Shown here piece after piece: positions 1-6,853 of a DNA stretch of 64,000 bases. Origin of the DNA: Streptomyces diastaticus subsp. diastaticus (lineage in GTDB: Bacteria; Actinomycetota; Actinomycetes; Streptomycetales; Streptomycetaceae). The notes under the pieces are model-generated. The model was given only the letters and a program-made list of their open reading frames with translations. It was not told where the DNA came from and did not search any database. The stretch lies in assembly GCF_011170125.1 (NCBI RefSeq), contig NZ_BLLN01000002.1, forward strand, positions 62,001 to 126,000, in the 5' to 3' direction. Position 1 is the stretch's first letter; every line of letters begins with the position of its first letter. Both the position numbers and the translations under genes were made by a program.

Positions 1-524
1 CACGCTGCGCTGTCGCCAAGCGGGCGGAGCAGCGCCAATTCATCGATGACGATCCGAGCAATGATGGCCTCTGCCCCGAACAGGTTGGCCTGCCGCTCCA
101 TACGAAGCTCCACCATGGCTTCTGCTTCCTCGTCTGAACGGTGCGGATGCGTCCGCAACAGCTCGCGAGCGTAGGCGGCCGTCTGGAGGATGCCGGGGAT
201 GAGGGAAGCGTGGTAGTCGGCGCGAGAGATCGCCTGCGCTTCCAGCGTGGCGAACTTCCGGAAGTACTTGGTGAAGCCTGCACTTTTCGACAGTTCCCAC
301 AATCCCCGCAAGTGGCCCGTCGAGTAGACGTTGTCGAGCGCTGCCAGGGCTTCAGGCGAGCCGTTGGACTCGCCGGTGTGCAGGCGTTGCAGGTAGCTCG
401 CGTCGTAGTTGGTCAGCTCTGCCAGCTCCCGGTAGGAGAACCCGGACGCCTCGCGCAAACGCTGAAGCTCCTTCACCAGCACCTGCTTCGCGTCGGCCGT
501 CCCCGTGGACTTCCGTGCGGGCAT
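1..524 (-). CDS. XRE-family regulator with DUF5753 domain, C-terminus cut by window edge
   Basis: Reading the minus strand from an ATG at 524 (preceded by GGGAGG at good spacing) gives an N-terminal helix-turn-helix of the Cro/C1 type (roughly residues 13-65, including SYRELAELTNYDASYLQRLH). It is followed by the start of a DUF5753 region (FRKFATLEAQAISRADYHAS, then a leucine-rich ILQTAAYARELL segment). This is the common streptomycete WhiJ-like architecture, usually about 270-290 residues, of which about 174 are visible here. Such regulators usually sit next to a small partner gene; here three small unknown genes are divergent from it. Autoregulation of the divergent promoter region is inferred. 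The C-terminus lies outside the window. Confidence 0.85.
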   Translation of the reverse strand, partial: MPARKSTGTADAKQVLVKELQRLREASGFSYRELAELTNYDASYLQRLHTGESNGSPEALAALDNVYSTGHLRGLWELSKSAGFTKYFRKFATLEAQAISRADYHASLIPGILQTAAYARELLRTHPHRSDEEAEAMVELRMERQANLFGAEAIIARIVIDELALLRPLGDSAA

Positions 525-640
525 TGAACCCTCCCATGTTGCCTATGGCGGCGGTGCAACGCCCCCAACCTGGTGAGCGTAGGCACTTTCAATGCACGCT
601 GTGACGAGTAACCGCGAAATCCGTCACGAAGGGCAGACCC

Positions 641-910
641 ATGCCACCCCAAACCCCGACGTTCCACCCCGCCTCCGGCTGGCGGATCGATCGTGCCGTG
701 ACGCGGCGTATCCGGAAGTTCCGGTGTGCGGACGGGCACGACCGGATGCATCTGCCGATGACCGTGTACCTGCGGGGGCGGGTCGTCGGCGGAGACACCG
801 GGCTGTGGCTGTCGGTGCCGGAGGCGCGGTCGCTCGCGGCGGAGTTGGCCCGGGCGCTCACCCTCGGCGCGGAGGAGATGCCGGTGCGGCGTCCCCGCGC
901 CGGCCGCTGA
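641..910 (+). CDS. small unknown protein, first of a putative three-gene unit
   Basis: An 89-residue protein that I do not recognise. It starts at ATG 641 shortly after an AGGG-type ribosome site. The middle is basic (RRIRKF) and the second half ends in an amphipathic leucine/alanine-rich helix (LWLSVPEARSLAAELARAL). There is no signal peptide or membrane segment. It is divergent from the XRE/DUF5753 regulator and is followed after only 3 bases by the next gene, so the two are probably co-transcribed. Its position matches that of the small DUF397-type partners of WhiJ-like regulators, but the sequence does not look like DUF397. Confidence 0.6.
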   Translation: MPPQTPTFHPASGWRIDRAVTRRIRKFRCADGHDRMHLPMTVYLRGRVVGGDTGLWLSVPEARSLAAELARALTLGAEEMPVRRPRAGR

Positions 911-913
911 ACC

Positions 914-1492
914 GTGCCACGCGCCATCAGCGCCGGGCGCCCGCTGACCTGGGCCTCCGTAAGGGAGTTGGACGGCTCGGCGACCGCGGTCGAGACCCTG
1001 TGCCGGGGCGCCGTACCGCCCGCCCTGCGCCTTACGGCGTACGCGGCGCACGTGGTCCGGCGCGTCTCCCCCGGCGGCATCGGCCCCGACCGGCACCAGC
1101 GGCAGCGCACGCCCCTGACCTGGTACGCGCCGGCCTCCGCACTGCTGGCCGCCTTCCCCCGCCGGGTCGCGACGGCCGGGGAGCGGCAGGCGGTGCTCGA
1201 CCAGCTCGACCACTGCCTGCACCGCCTGGCCGACGGTACGTTGCGCGTCCGGCTGCTGCGGCCGGAGGCGGACCCGTTGCCGGCGGGGGCGCGGGGGCTC
1301 ACCCTGTACCACCGGCCCGCACCCGCCATACCGCTGTTCACGGTGGACCGGGGCGACCGCGTCACGCTGGTCCCCGACTCCTCGCTGAGGACGGCCCGCG
1401 ACCTTCTGGAACGCGCCCGCCTCCACGCGTACGACCCTCTGGTCGCCGCCCGCCTCCTGGCGGACCGGCGCACTCGCCTCCCCCGCCCGTGA
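914..1492 (+). CDS. unknown 192-residue protein
   Basis: Starts at GTG 914, three bases after the preceding stop, so it is probably translationally coupled. The soluble, arginine-rich protein has no signal peptide, membrane helix or motif I can name. It contains a leucine-rich helical stretch around residues 85-115 (VLDQLDHCLHRLADGTLRVR) and ends in an arginine-rich tail. It most likely belongs with the genes on either side to a lineage-specific accessory unit next to the XRE/DUF5753 regulator. Function unknown. Confidence 0.5.
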   Translation: MPRAISAGRPLTWASVRELDGSATAVETLCRGAVPPALRLTAYAAHVVRRVSPGGIGPDRHQRQRTPLTWYAPASALLAAFPRRVATAGERQAVLDQLDHCLHRLADGTLRVRLLRPEADPLPAGARGLTLYHRPAPAIPLFTVDRGDRVTLVPDSSLRTARDLLERARLHAYDPLVAARLLADRRTRLPRP

Positions 1493-1535
1493 CGGGCCCG
1501 TCCTCCCCTCCCTCTCCTCACCCCGGGAATCTGCC

Positions 1536-1703
1536 ATGTCCTGCGCCCGCTGCGACCTCCCCTTCGCTCCCGGCGACGAACCCGTCCTGCTCGTCGTCGA
1601 CTCGGCCTCGGCCGCAGGCCGGAGTGTGGAGTTCCACCAGGAGTGTCCCGACGAACGGGCGGCCCGCCTGCGGCGCGAGCGGGCGGAGGCCGGTCCCGGC
1701 TGA
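1536..1703 (+). CDS. 55-residue protein with a CxxC...HxxC putative zinc site
   Basis: ATG at 1536, 43 bases after the previous stop. The peptide begins MSCARCDLPF and carries HQEC near residue 36, giving a Cys-x2-Cys ... His-x2-Cys pattern that could bind one zinc ion. The C-terminus is arginine/glutamate-rich (RAARLRRERAEAG). A strong perfect hairpin starts 20 bases after the stop, as expected for the end of a transcription unit. No family is recognised; it could be a nucleic-acid-binding or protein-interaction module. Confidence 0.5.
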   Translation: MSCARCDLPFAPGDEPVLLVVDSASAAGRSVEFHQECPDERAARLRRERAEAGPG

Positions 1704-1722
1704 ACGGCGAACGGTACGGAAC

Positions 1723-1762
1723 GGGAGGCCCGGCACGCCGTCAGGTGCGTGCCGGGCCTCCC
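1723..1762. terminator. 16-bp perfect hairpin between convergent genes
   Basis: Left arm 1723-1738 and right arm 1747-1762 are perfectly complementary with an 8-base loop. It lies between the stops of the convergent genes at 1703 (+) and 1777 (-), so it can serve both. There is no clear U-tract, which is common for actinobacterial terminators. Confidence 0.75.
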
Positions 1763-1776
1763 TGCCGGTGGGTGGG

Positions 1777-3951
1777 TCAGGGGGCGGTGCCCCACGTCAG
1801 GGCGGTGCCGAGGTAGAGGCCGATCCTCGCGTGGTCGGTGAAGCCGGTGGAGGTGCCCCGGCTGTAGTCGTCGCTCTCGTCGAAGTCCGACCAGTCGGCC
1901 TTGTTCAGGCGGAGCTGGACCTCGCCGGTGGCGGCGCCGGGCGCGAGGCTGCCGGCGGAGAAGCCGACCTCCACGTGATGGCTGGCGCCCGGGACCGCCG
2001 CACCGGACCGCTCGACGGTGTGCGTGACGCCGCCGCAACCGAGCTGCGCCCAGTCGCACGTACTGGTCACCGCGCTCTCCCCGTCCGGCGTGAACCAGTA
2101 CCGGAGCGTGACGTCCGCGAGGTCCACCGCGCTCTCCCCGGTGTTGACCACCTGGAGGCCCAGCCGGATCTGGTTGTCGCCCGGCGAGGTGTCCGAGGTC
2201 CGGTACTGGACCTTGAGGGCGCCGGTGGCGCCGCCCCCTTCGTCGGTGGTGGCGGCGAGGGACGCCGAGGACGGGGAGACGTTGCCCGCCGCGTCCTTGG
2301 CGCGGACGGTGTAGGCGTAGGAGGTGCCGGGCGCCAGGCCGCTGTCGGCGTACGCGGTGGTGGTCGTGGAGCCGACGCGGGCGCCGTCGCGGTACACGTC
2401 GTAGCCGGTGACGCCGGTGTCGTCGGTGGCGGCGGTCCAGGAGAGGGAGACGGACGTGGCCGACTTGGCGGTGACCGTCAGGCCGGTCGGGGCGGTGGGC
2501 GCCGTGGTGTCGTCCTCGCCGCCCGGGCCGCCGTCACCCAGCGGCGGGTGGGCGTTGGCCAGCAGTTCCTGGAACTGGGCGGAGAACCAGTGCCCGGCGA
2601 CCGGCGAGTCGGGCAGCGCCCCGGTCAGGCTGAAGCCGTTGCGGCCGTTGCCCTCGTAGGTCGGGTCGCACATCCGGTCGAAGCCCTTGCCCTCGTCGTT
2701 GTCGATCGGCTCGCTGCTGCCGTCCGACTCCCCGGGAGGCTTGGCCCACACGTACGCGTCGATGCCCGGCTCGGGCGCGGTCGTCGGCCGCTCGCCGACG
2801 CCGGCGCCGCTCTGGTTGCACCAGTTGCCGGCGTGGATGCGGCGGTCGGCCCGGCCGCCGTCGACATAGGCGTCCACGCTGGTCGACGGGCCGGGGCCGG
2901 TGGGCCGGTCGTCGCCGCCCCAGCCGTTGCGGGCCGTGTCGATCAACATGCCGAGGCCGGAGTCGAAGCCCTGGCGGACCAGCTCCTCGCGCAAACCCTG
3001 GGCGAAGGTCAGCTCGTCGACGTAGTAGTTCCAGTCGACCCACTTCGACTGGCGCACCGTGGTGCCGTCCACCGTGTCGGTGATCTTGAGGTACGGCTCC
3101 TTCAGCACCGAGTAGTTGGCGGTGTTGACGATGAAGCCGTGCACGTCGTCGACGGTCGCGCCCTCGGTGGTCGCGGCCTTCTTGAACTGCTCGGCCGCCG
3201 GGACGAAGTTGGAGTCCCAGCCGAGCCAGCCGTGGTGGGCGGCGTCCACGTAGTTGTAGACGTTCGGGATCGCGCCGAGGGTCTTGAGGGCGTAGCCGAC
3301 GCCCTTCTCGTAGTTCCCGTTCTCCTTCATCACGGCGCACTCGGGAGTGGAGCCGGCGGTGCCGCCCGCGTTGGTCACGAGGTTGGGCAGGGAGTCGGGC
3401 TCGATGAGGGTGACGATGCGCAGGTCCGCGTAGGCCGGATCGTCGAGGATGTCCGCGATCGGGTCGATGTACTCGCTCTTGTAGCGGCCGATCTCGGTCG
3501 GGCCCAGCTCCCCGTTGGAGGCGAGGGCGGAGCAGTCGCGGCCCGGCAGGTCGTAGATGACGACCTGGAACAGCTCGGCCCCTTGGTCGAGGGCGGTGTC
3601 CAGGTGCTCCTTGAGGCCGCGTGCGCCGGGGGTCCCCGTGATGGCGGCGATGCGGTCCATCCAGACGAACGACGGCTCGTCCGCGATGGCGCCGCCGCCG
3701 GGTTCGGCGGCGGCCTGGGCCGACCAGTCCGGGTTCACGTACGGGGTGGCACCCGCGTACGGGTTGTCGACCCGGGGCCCCGCCGCCTCGGCCGGTGCGG
3801 CGCCGGGGACGGCGACCGCCAGGGAGGCGCCCAGGACCAGGGCGGTCAGCGTGGCGGCCGCCGACCGCGGGCGGCCAGGACGGAATCGCCCGGAGTGGGC
3901 GCCTGCGGCCCCGTCGGGGGAAGGTCTCCTGCCTCTGCTTCTCGTGTTCAT
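1777..3951 (-). CDS. secreted cellobiohydrolase/endoglucanase: GH6 - Fn3 - CBM3
   Basis: A 724-residue exported cellulase starting at ATG 3951 (GGAG six bases upstream). An N-terminal signal with a hydrophobic core at about residues 31-50 is followed by a GH6 catalytic domain (about 60-470). Both family signatures are present: VIYDLPGRDC near residue 131 and TLIEPDSLPN near 181, whose aspartate (about 186) is the expected proton donor. A fibronectin type III linker follows (about 480-570), then a C-terminal CBM3 cellulose-binding domain (about 575-724, LKVQYR, DNQIRLGLQVVNTG). GH6 enzymes hydrolyse beta-1,4-glucan with inversion; the length favours a cellobiohydrolase but this is not proven. 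A perfect CebR operator lies upstream at 4167, so induction by cello-oligosaccharides is expected. It is downstream of a TetR gene but separated by 562 bases and probably has its own promoter. Confidence 0.93.
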   Translation of the reverse strand: MNTRSRGRRPSPDGAAGAHSGRFRPGRPRSAAATLTALVLGASLAVAVPGAAPAEAAGPRVDNPYAGATPYVNPDWSAQAAAEPGGGAIADEPSFVWMDRIAAITGTPGARGLKEHLDTALDQGAELFQVVIYDLPGRDCSALASNGELGPTEIGRYKSEYIDPIADILDDPAYADLRIVTLIEPDSLPNLVTNAGGTAGSTPECAVMKENGNYEKGVGYALKTLGAIPNVYNYVDAAHHGWLGWDSNFVPAAEQFKKAATTEGATVDDVHGFIVNTANYSVLKEPYLKITDTVDGTTVRQSKWVDWNYYVDELTFAQGLREELVRQGFDSGLGMLIDTARNGWGGDDRPTGPGPSTSVDAYVDGGRADRRIHAGNWCNQSGAGVGERPTTAPEPGIDAYVWAKPPGESDGSSEPIDNDEGKGFDRMCDPTYEGNGRNGFSLTGALPDSPVAGHWFSAQFQELLANAHPPLGDGGPGGEDDTTAPTAPTGLTVTAKSATSVSLSWTAATDDTGVTGYDVYRDGARVGSTTTTAYADSGLAPGTSYAYTVRAKDAAGNVSPSSASLAATTDEGGGATGALKVQYRTSDTSPGDNQIRLGLQVVNTGESAVDLADVTLRYWFTPDGESAVTSTCDWAQLGCGGVTHTVERSGAAVPGASHHVEVGFSAGSLAPGAATGEVQLRLNKADWSDFDESDDYSRGTSTGFTDHARIGLYLGTALTWGTAP

Positions 3952-4166
3952 GCGGCTCCGTGCTCCTCTCGTACGCCCTCGGCGGCTCTGCCGGGGGCGG
4001 AATCGGGGGTGCGGGATGGTGCTCGGAGTGCTGGTGGTGCGCGGGTGCGGGCGGTGCGTGCGCCGGACCGGAGAAGTGGACGAGAAGTGACGCTCCGCAC
4101 CTCCGCGAGGCCGGTGGAGCGCCTCCGGGTGGCCCTGTGTCCCGGACACCGCCGGGAATTGAAGGG

Positions 4167-4180
4167 TGGGAGCGCTCCCA
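4167..4180. promoter_or_regulatory. CebR operator (14-bp perfect palindrome)
   Basis: TGGGAGCGCTCCCA is a perfect palindrome and matches the consensus operator of CebR, the LacI-family cello-oligosaccharide-responsive repressor of Streptomyces. It lies 215 bases upstream of the GH6 cellulase start in a gene-free stretch. Repression relieved by cellobiose/cellotriose is inferred from known CebR biology. Confidence 0.9.
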
Positions 4181-4320
4181 CAGTGCCGACGTGACCAGGA
4201 CCTGTCAATGGCCCGCGCGGAAATGCCCGTTCGGACGGCCGGCCGCGTGGGGCATCGGGGACAGGAGAGGGAGCGGGGTACGGGTGGTGCCGCGCGAGGA
4301 GCGAGCGGGGGCGAGGGTGA

Positions 4321-4400
4321 GCGGTCCCCTCTCGGGCGCAGCGGTCCCCTCTCGGGCGCAGCGGTCCCCTCTCGGGCGCAGCGGTCCCCTTCCGGGCGGA
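4321..4400. repeat. four tandem 20-bp direct repeats
   Basis: Units at 4321-4340, 4341-4360 and 4361-4380 are identical (GCGGTCCCCTCTCGGGCGCA); a fourth at 4381-4400 is slightly diverged. They lie between the TetR stop (4514) and the CebR operator, in the cellulase upstream region. Each unit contains a short CCC...GGG self-complementary core. The role is unknown: protein-binding array, phase-variable element or simple slippage product. Confidence 0.9.
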
Positions 4401-4513
4401 GGCGCGGGACCACGACCGGCGCGGACGGGCCCGACGGCCGCGGCGCCTCCACCGGACCGGCCGACCGCCTCCGTCGCGCGCCCGCGTTCCCGCCTCGCCC
4501 CCTTCGCGCGCCC

Positions 4514-5188
4514 TCAGTCCTCCGCCACCGGGACGGGCGTCCCGCTGATCCCGTTGACCAGCACGTCGAACCCCCACCGGAACCGGTCCTCGGCCGTACC
4601 GCCGACCAGGGCCGGCATGTGCGCGACGATCGCCGGATACGTCGCCTCGCTCGCTTCGCTCAACGCCCGTACGGCGGCGCCCCACTCGTCCTCCGCCGCG
4701 GGGTCGCCCTCCCGCGCCGACTGCTCGGCGGCGGTGGCGGTCGCGTCCTGGAGCAGCTTGTCCACGCCCCAGGCGACCTGCTCGCGCCCGGCCCCGCTGC
4801 GGGACAACAGGTCGAGCAGCCGCTCCACCAGCCGCAGGTAGTTCTCGCCACCCGGCCGGGCGACGAGCGCCGACCGGGCGAGCTGCGGGTACGCGAACAA
4901 CACCAGCGTGTACGAGGTCACCACCGCCCGCAGTTGCTCCCGCCAGCCGTCCCCGGCCCCGTCCGCCGTCAGGTCGACCTCGCCCAACAGGGCGTCCAGC
5001 ACGGCCGCGTGCAGCTCGGCGGTGCCGGCCACGTAGACGTAGAGCGAGGCCGGGCCGGTGTCCAGCTCCTTGGCCAGCCGCCGCATCGTGACCTTCTCCA
5101 GCCCCTCCGCCCGCATCACCGCCACCGCGGTGTCCACGATCCACCGCCGCGACAAGGCACGTTTGGCAGGCCGCTCCCGCCGGCTCAC
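4514..5188 (-). CDS. TetR/AcrR-family transcriptional regulator
   Basis: The N-terminal DNA-binding domain is clear (IVDTAVAVMRAEGLEKVTMR followed by LAKELDTGPASLYVYV), then a helical ligand-binding half with a C-terminal segment typical of TetR proteins (EDRFRWGFDVLVNGISG). I prefer the GTG at 5188, which has AGGAG at 7-base spacing; an ATG at 5209 has no spaced ribosome site. That gives 224 residues. An inverted repeat 35 bases upstream (5223-5234) is a candidate autoregulatory operator. The divergence of target genes cannot be read from the sequence; the exchanger gene upstream, in the same orientation, is one possible target. Confidence 0.9.
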   Translation of the reverse strand: MSRRERPAKRALSRRWIVDTAVAVMRAEGLEKVTMRRLAKELDTGPASLYVYVAGTAELHAAVLDALLGEVDLTADGAGDGWREQLRAVVTSYTLVLFAYPQLARSALVARPGGENYLRLVERLLDLLSRSGAGREQVAWGVDKLLQDATATAAEQSAREGDPAAEDEWGAAVRALSEASEATYPAIVAHMPALVGGTAEDRFRWGFDVLVNGISGTPVPVAED

Positions 5189-5222
5189 CGGCTCTCTCCT
5201 GGCGCTCATCCCCCGATCGTAA

Positions 5223-5234
5223 CGAACACGTTCG
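5223..5234. promoter_or_regulatory. inverted repeat upstream of TetR gene, candidate operator
   Basis: CGAAC-AC-GTTCG is a perfect 5-bp inverted repeat with a 2-bp centre, 35 bases upstream of the preferred GTG start and between the exchanger stop and the TetR gene. TetR proteins commonly autorepress through such palindromes. The spacing differs from a LexA box (GAAC-N4-GTTC). Confidence 0.5.
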
Positions 5235-5271
5235 CCACGCGCCTCGGCTCCGGTCGCCGTCCGGCGTGCGC

Positions 5272-6336
5272 TCACACCCCCAGCGTCACCATCGTCCCCG
5301 CGTACACCACCACCAGCGTCCACCCGTCGAAGCCCAGCCGGAACCAGCCGCTCTTCTGGCGGACCAGGAGACCGGCGAGGAGAACGGTGGTCATCAGGAG
5401 GGCGGCGGCGGTGAGGAAGAGTTCGTCGCGGCCGGCGGCGTGGAAGAGGGAGCCGCCGGGGTGGGCGAGGTCGCCGATGGCGAGGTTGAGGACGTCGAGG
5501 CAGTTGCCGCCGATGATGGCGGCGAAGGCGAGGGTGACGGCGCCCCGGCGGACGGCGGCGATGGAGGTCACGGCTTCCGGGAGCGCGTTGATGACGCCCA
5601 TGATCCCGGCGCCGACCAGGCCCGCGCGCAGGCTCGTCGAGGAGAGGACGACCTGGGCGGCCTGGGTGACGGCCCACCCCGCGACGATGACGACGCCCGC
5701 GATCACGGCGAACTCCGCCCAGAGCGAGGGGGTGCGGCGCCCCGCGTACGCCCCGTCGGGCTCCGGGTCGGGCACGTCCTCGACGGTCTCCTTGGTGCGT
5801 ACCGCCTCCCACGCCTCCCACGCGGGGTCGTCGGTGCGGCGGACCAGGTGCAGGCCGCCGATGTAGACCAGGACCAGCACGATCGAGGCAGGGTGCACTC
5901 CGGCCACCGTCACGTCGGGGCTGAAGGTGGCCATCAGGGAGAGCCCGAGGAGCCCGGCGAGCAGCGTGCCGAAGAGGAGGTTCTGGAGGGAGGCGGCGGC
6001 GTGTTCGAGGTTGGCGCGGCGGTGGAAGGCGTCGGCGGCGACCACGGCGAGGGTCTGCGCGGCGATACCGCCGACCGCGTTGCCGTAGGCGAGCCGGGGC
6101 TCCCCGTCGACGGCGGCGACGGTGGTCATCACGATCCCGGAGAGCGAGGTGACCAGGCCGAAGAGGACGGCGCCGAAGAGCGCCTCGCCCCAGCCGGTCC
6201 GGTCGGCGAGGGTGTCGCCCACCCCGGCCAGCCGCACGCTGCACCAGACGGTCACCGCTCCGGCGAGGAGCAGCACGACCACGCTCCACCCCAGTGCCCA
6301 CTCCCCGGAGAACACCGCCGACGCCCACTCAGCCAC
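5272..6336 (-). CDS. sodium/calcium exchanger (CaCA)-type integral membrane protein
   Basis: A 354-residue polytopic protein with about ten hydrophobic helices. The two alpha-repeat regions typical of the Ca/cation antiporter superfamily are visible: GNAVGGIAAQ in the first half and INALPEAVTSIAAVRRG followed by GGNCLDVLNL in the second, with the conserved acidic residue and Asn. The two halves are joined by a hydrophilic loop (about residues 180-205, rich in Asp/Glu/Pro). The start is GTG 6336 with GGGGA at 5 bases. It probably exchanges a divalent cation for sodium or protons at the cytoplasmic membrane; ion specificity cannot be read from the sequence. Confidence 0.85.
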   Translation of the reverse strand: MAEWASAVFSGEWALGWSVVVLLLAGAVTVWCSVRLAGVGDTLADRTGWGEALFGAVLFGLVTSLSGIVMTTVAAVDGEPRLAYGNAVGGIAAQTLAVVAADAFHRRANLEHAAASLQNLLFGTLLAGLLGLSLMATFSPDVTVAGVHPASIVLVLVYIGGLHLVRRTDDPAWEAWEAVRTKETVEDVPDPEPDGAYAGRRTPSLWAEFAVIAGVVIVAGWAVTQAAQVVLSSTSLRAGLVGAGIMGVINALPEAVTSIAAVRRGAVTLAFAAIIGGNCLDVLNLAIGDLAHPGGSLFHAAGRDELFLTAAALLMTTVLLAGLLVRQKSGWFRLGFDGWTLVVVYAGTMVTLGV

Positions 6337-6526
6337 CAGGTCCCCATTTCCTCGACGGTGTCGATGCCGCTGTCATGGGATGCCGTCTGCCCCGGTGGCA
6401 AGGGCGTAGACGGAAGGTGGATGGGCGTTCTTCACACGCCGTCCTGGTCCCCACGGGGGCGCGACGTGGCAGGGTGGGGCGCCTGAGGGGCGCGGACGTA
6501 CGCGCCCAGGCGTCCGGGGGGATCTC

Positions 6527-6850
6527 ATGCGCGTCCGTGTCCGCTGTCGTGGCCTGGTGGCTTCCGTCGCGCTCGTGCTGGGTGCCGGACTGCCCGCGGT
6601 GGCCTGTTCCTCCGCGTCCGGCCCGGCCGGGGCACCGGGGACGCCCACCGCCGTGAAGGACGCGCCGGAGCGTGTCGAGACGGGGAGGCGCGCGCCGGGG
6701 GCGCCCGCCACGACGGACGGGCCCGAGTCCGTGGAGCGCGCGGAGTGCGAGGGCTCCGCCGAGGAGATCCCGGCCCGGTGCGCGGTCGAGCCCTCGTTCG
6801 CCGGGACGGACGTGGCGGAGCCGGCCGACGGCCCGCCCGCCACGCCCTGA
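6527..6850 (+). CDS. small exported probable lipoprotein
   Basis: A 107-residue protein from ATG 6527 with a strong GGGGGG ribosome site. A hydrophobic signal segment (VASVALVLGAGLPAVAC) ends in Cys27, in a loose lipobox (AVAC; the usual leucine at -3 is alanine). The rest is a low-complexity Pro/Ala/Glu/Gly-rich segment with two further cysteines (about residues 72 and 82). No domain is recognised. It is convergent with fbiC, whose stop lies 3 bases beyond its own. Confidence 0.6.
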   Translation: MRVRVRCRGLVASVALVLGAGLPAVACSSASGPAGAPGTPTAVKDAPERVETGRRAPGAPATTDGPESVERAECEGSAEEIPARCAVEPSFAGTDVAEPADGPPATP

Positions 6851-6853
6851 CCC

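Noticed and set aside
592..4194. Very long plus-strand open frame across the small genes and the cellulase
   Set aside because: It is opposite the clear GH6-Fn3-CBM3 gene and made of Gly/Ala/Val/Arg-rich sequence without domains; long antisense frames are expected at this GC content.
5223..5234. LexA/SOS box
   Set aside because: The GAAC and GTTC halves are 2 bases apart, not 4 as in the actinobacterial SOS box.
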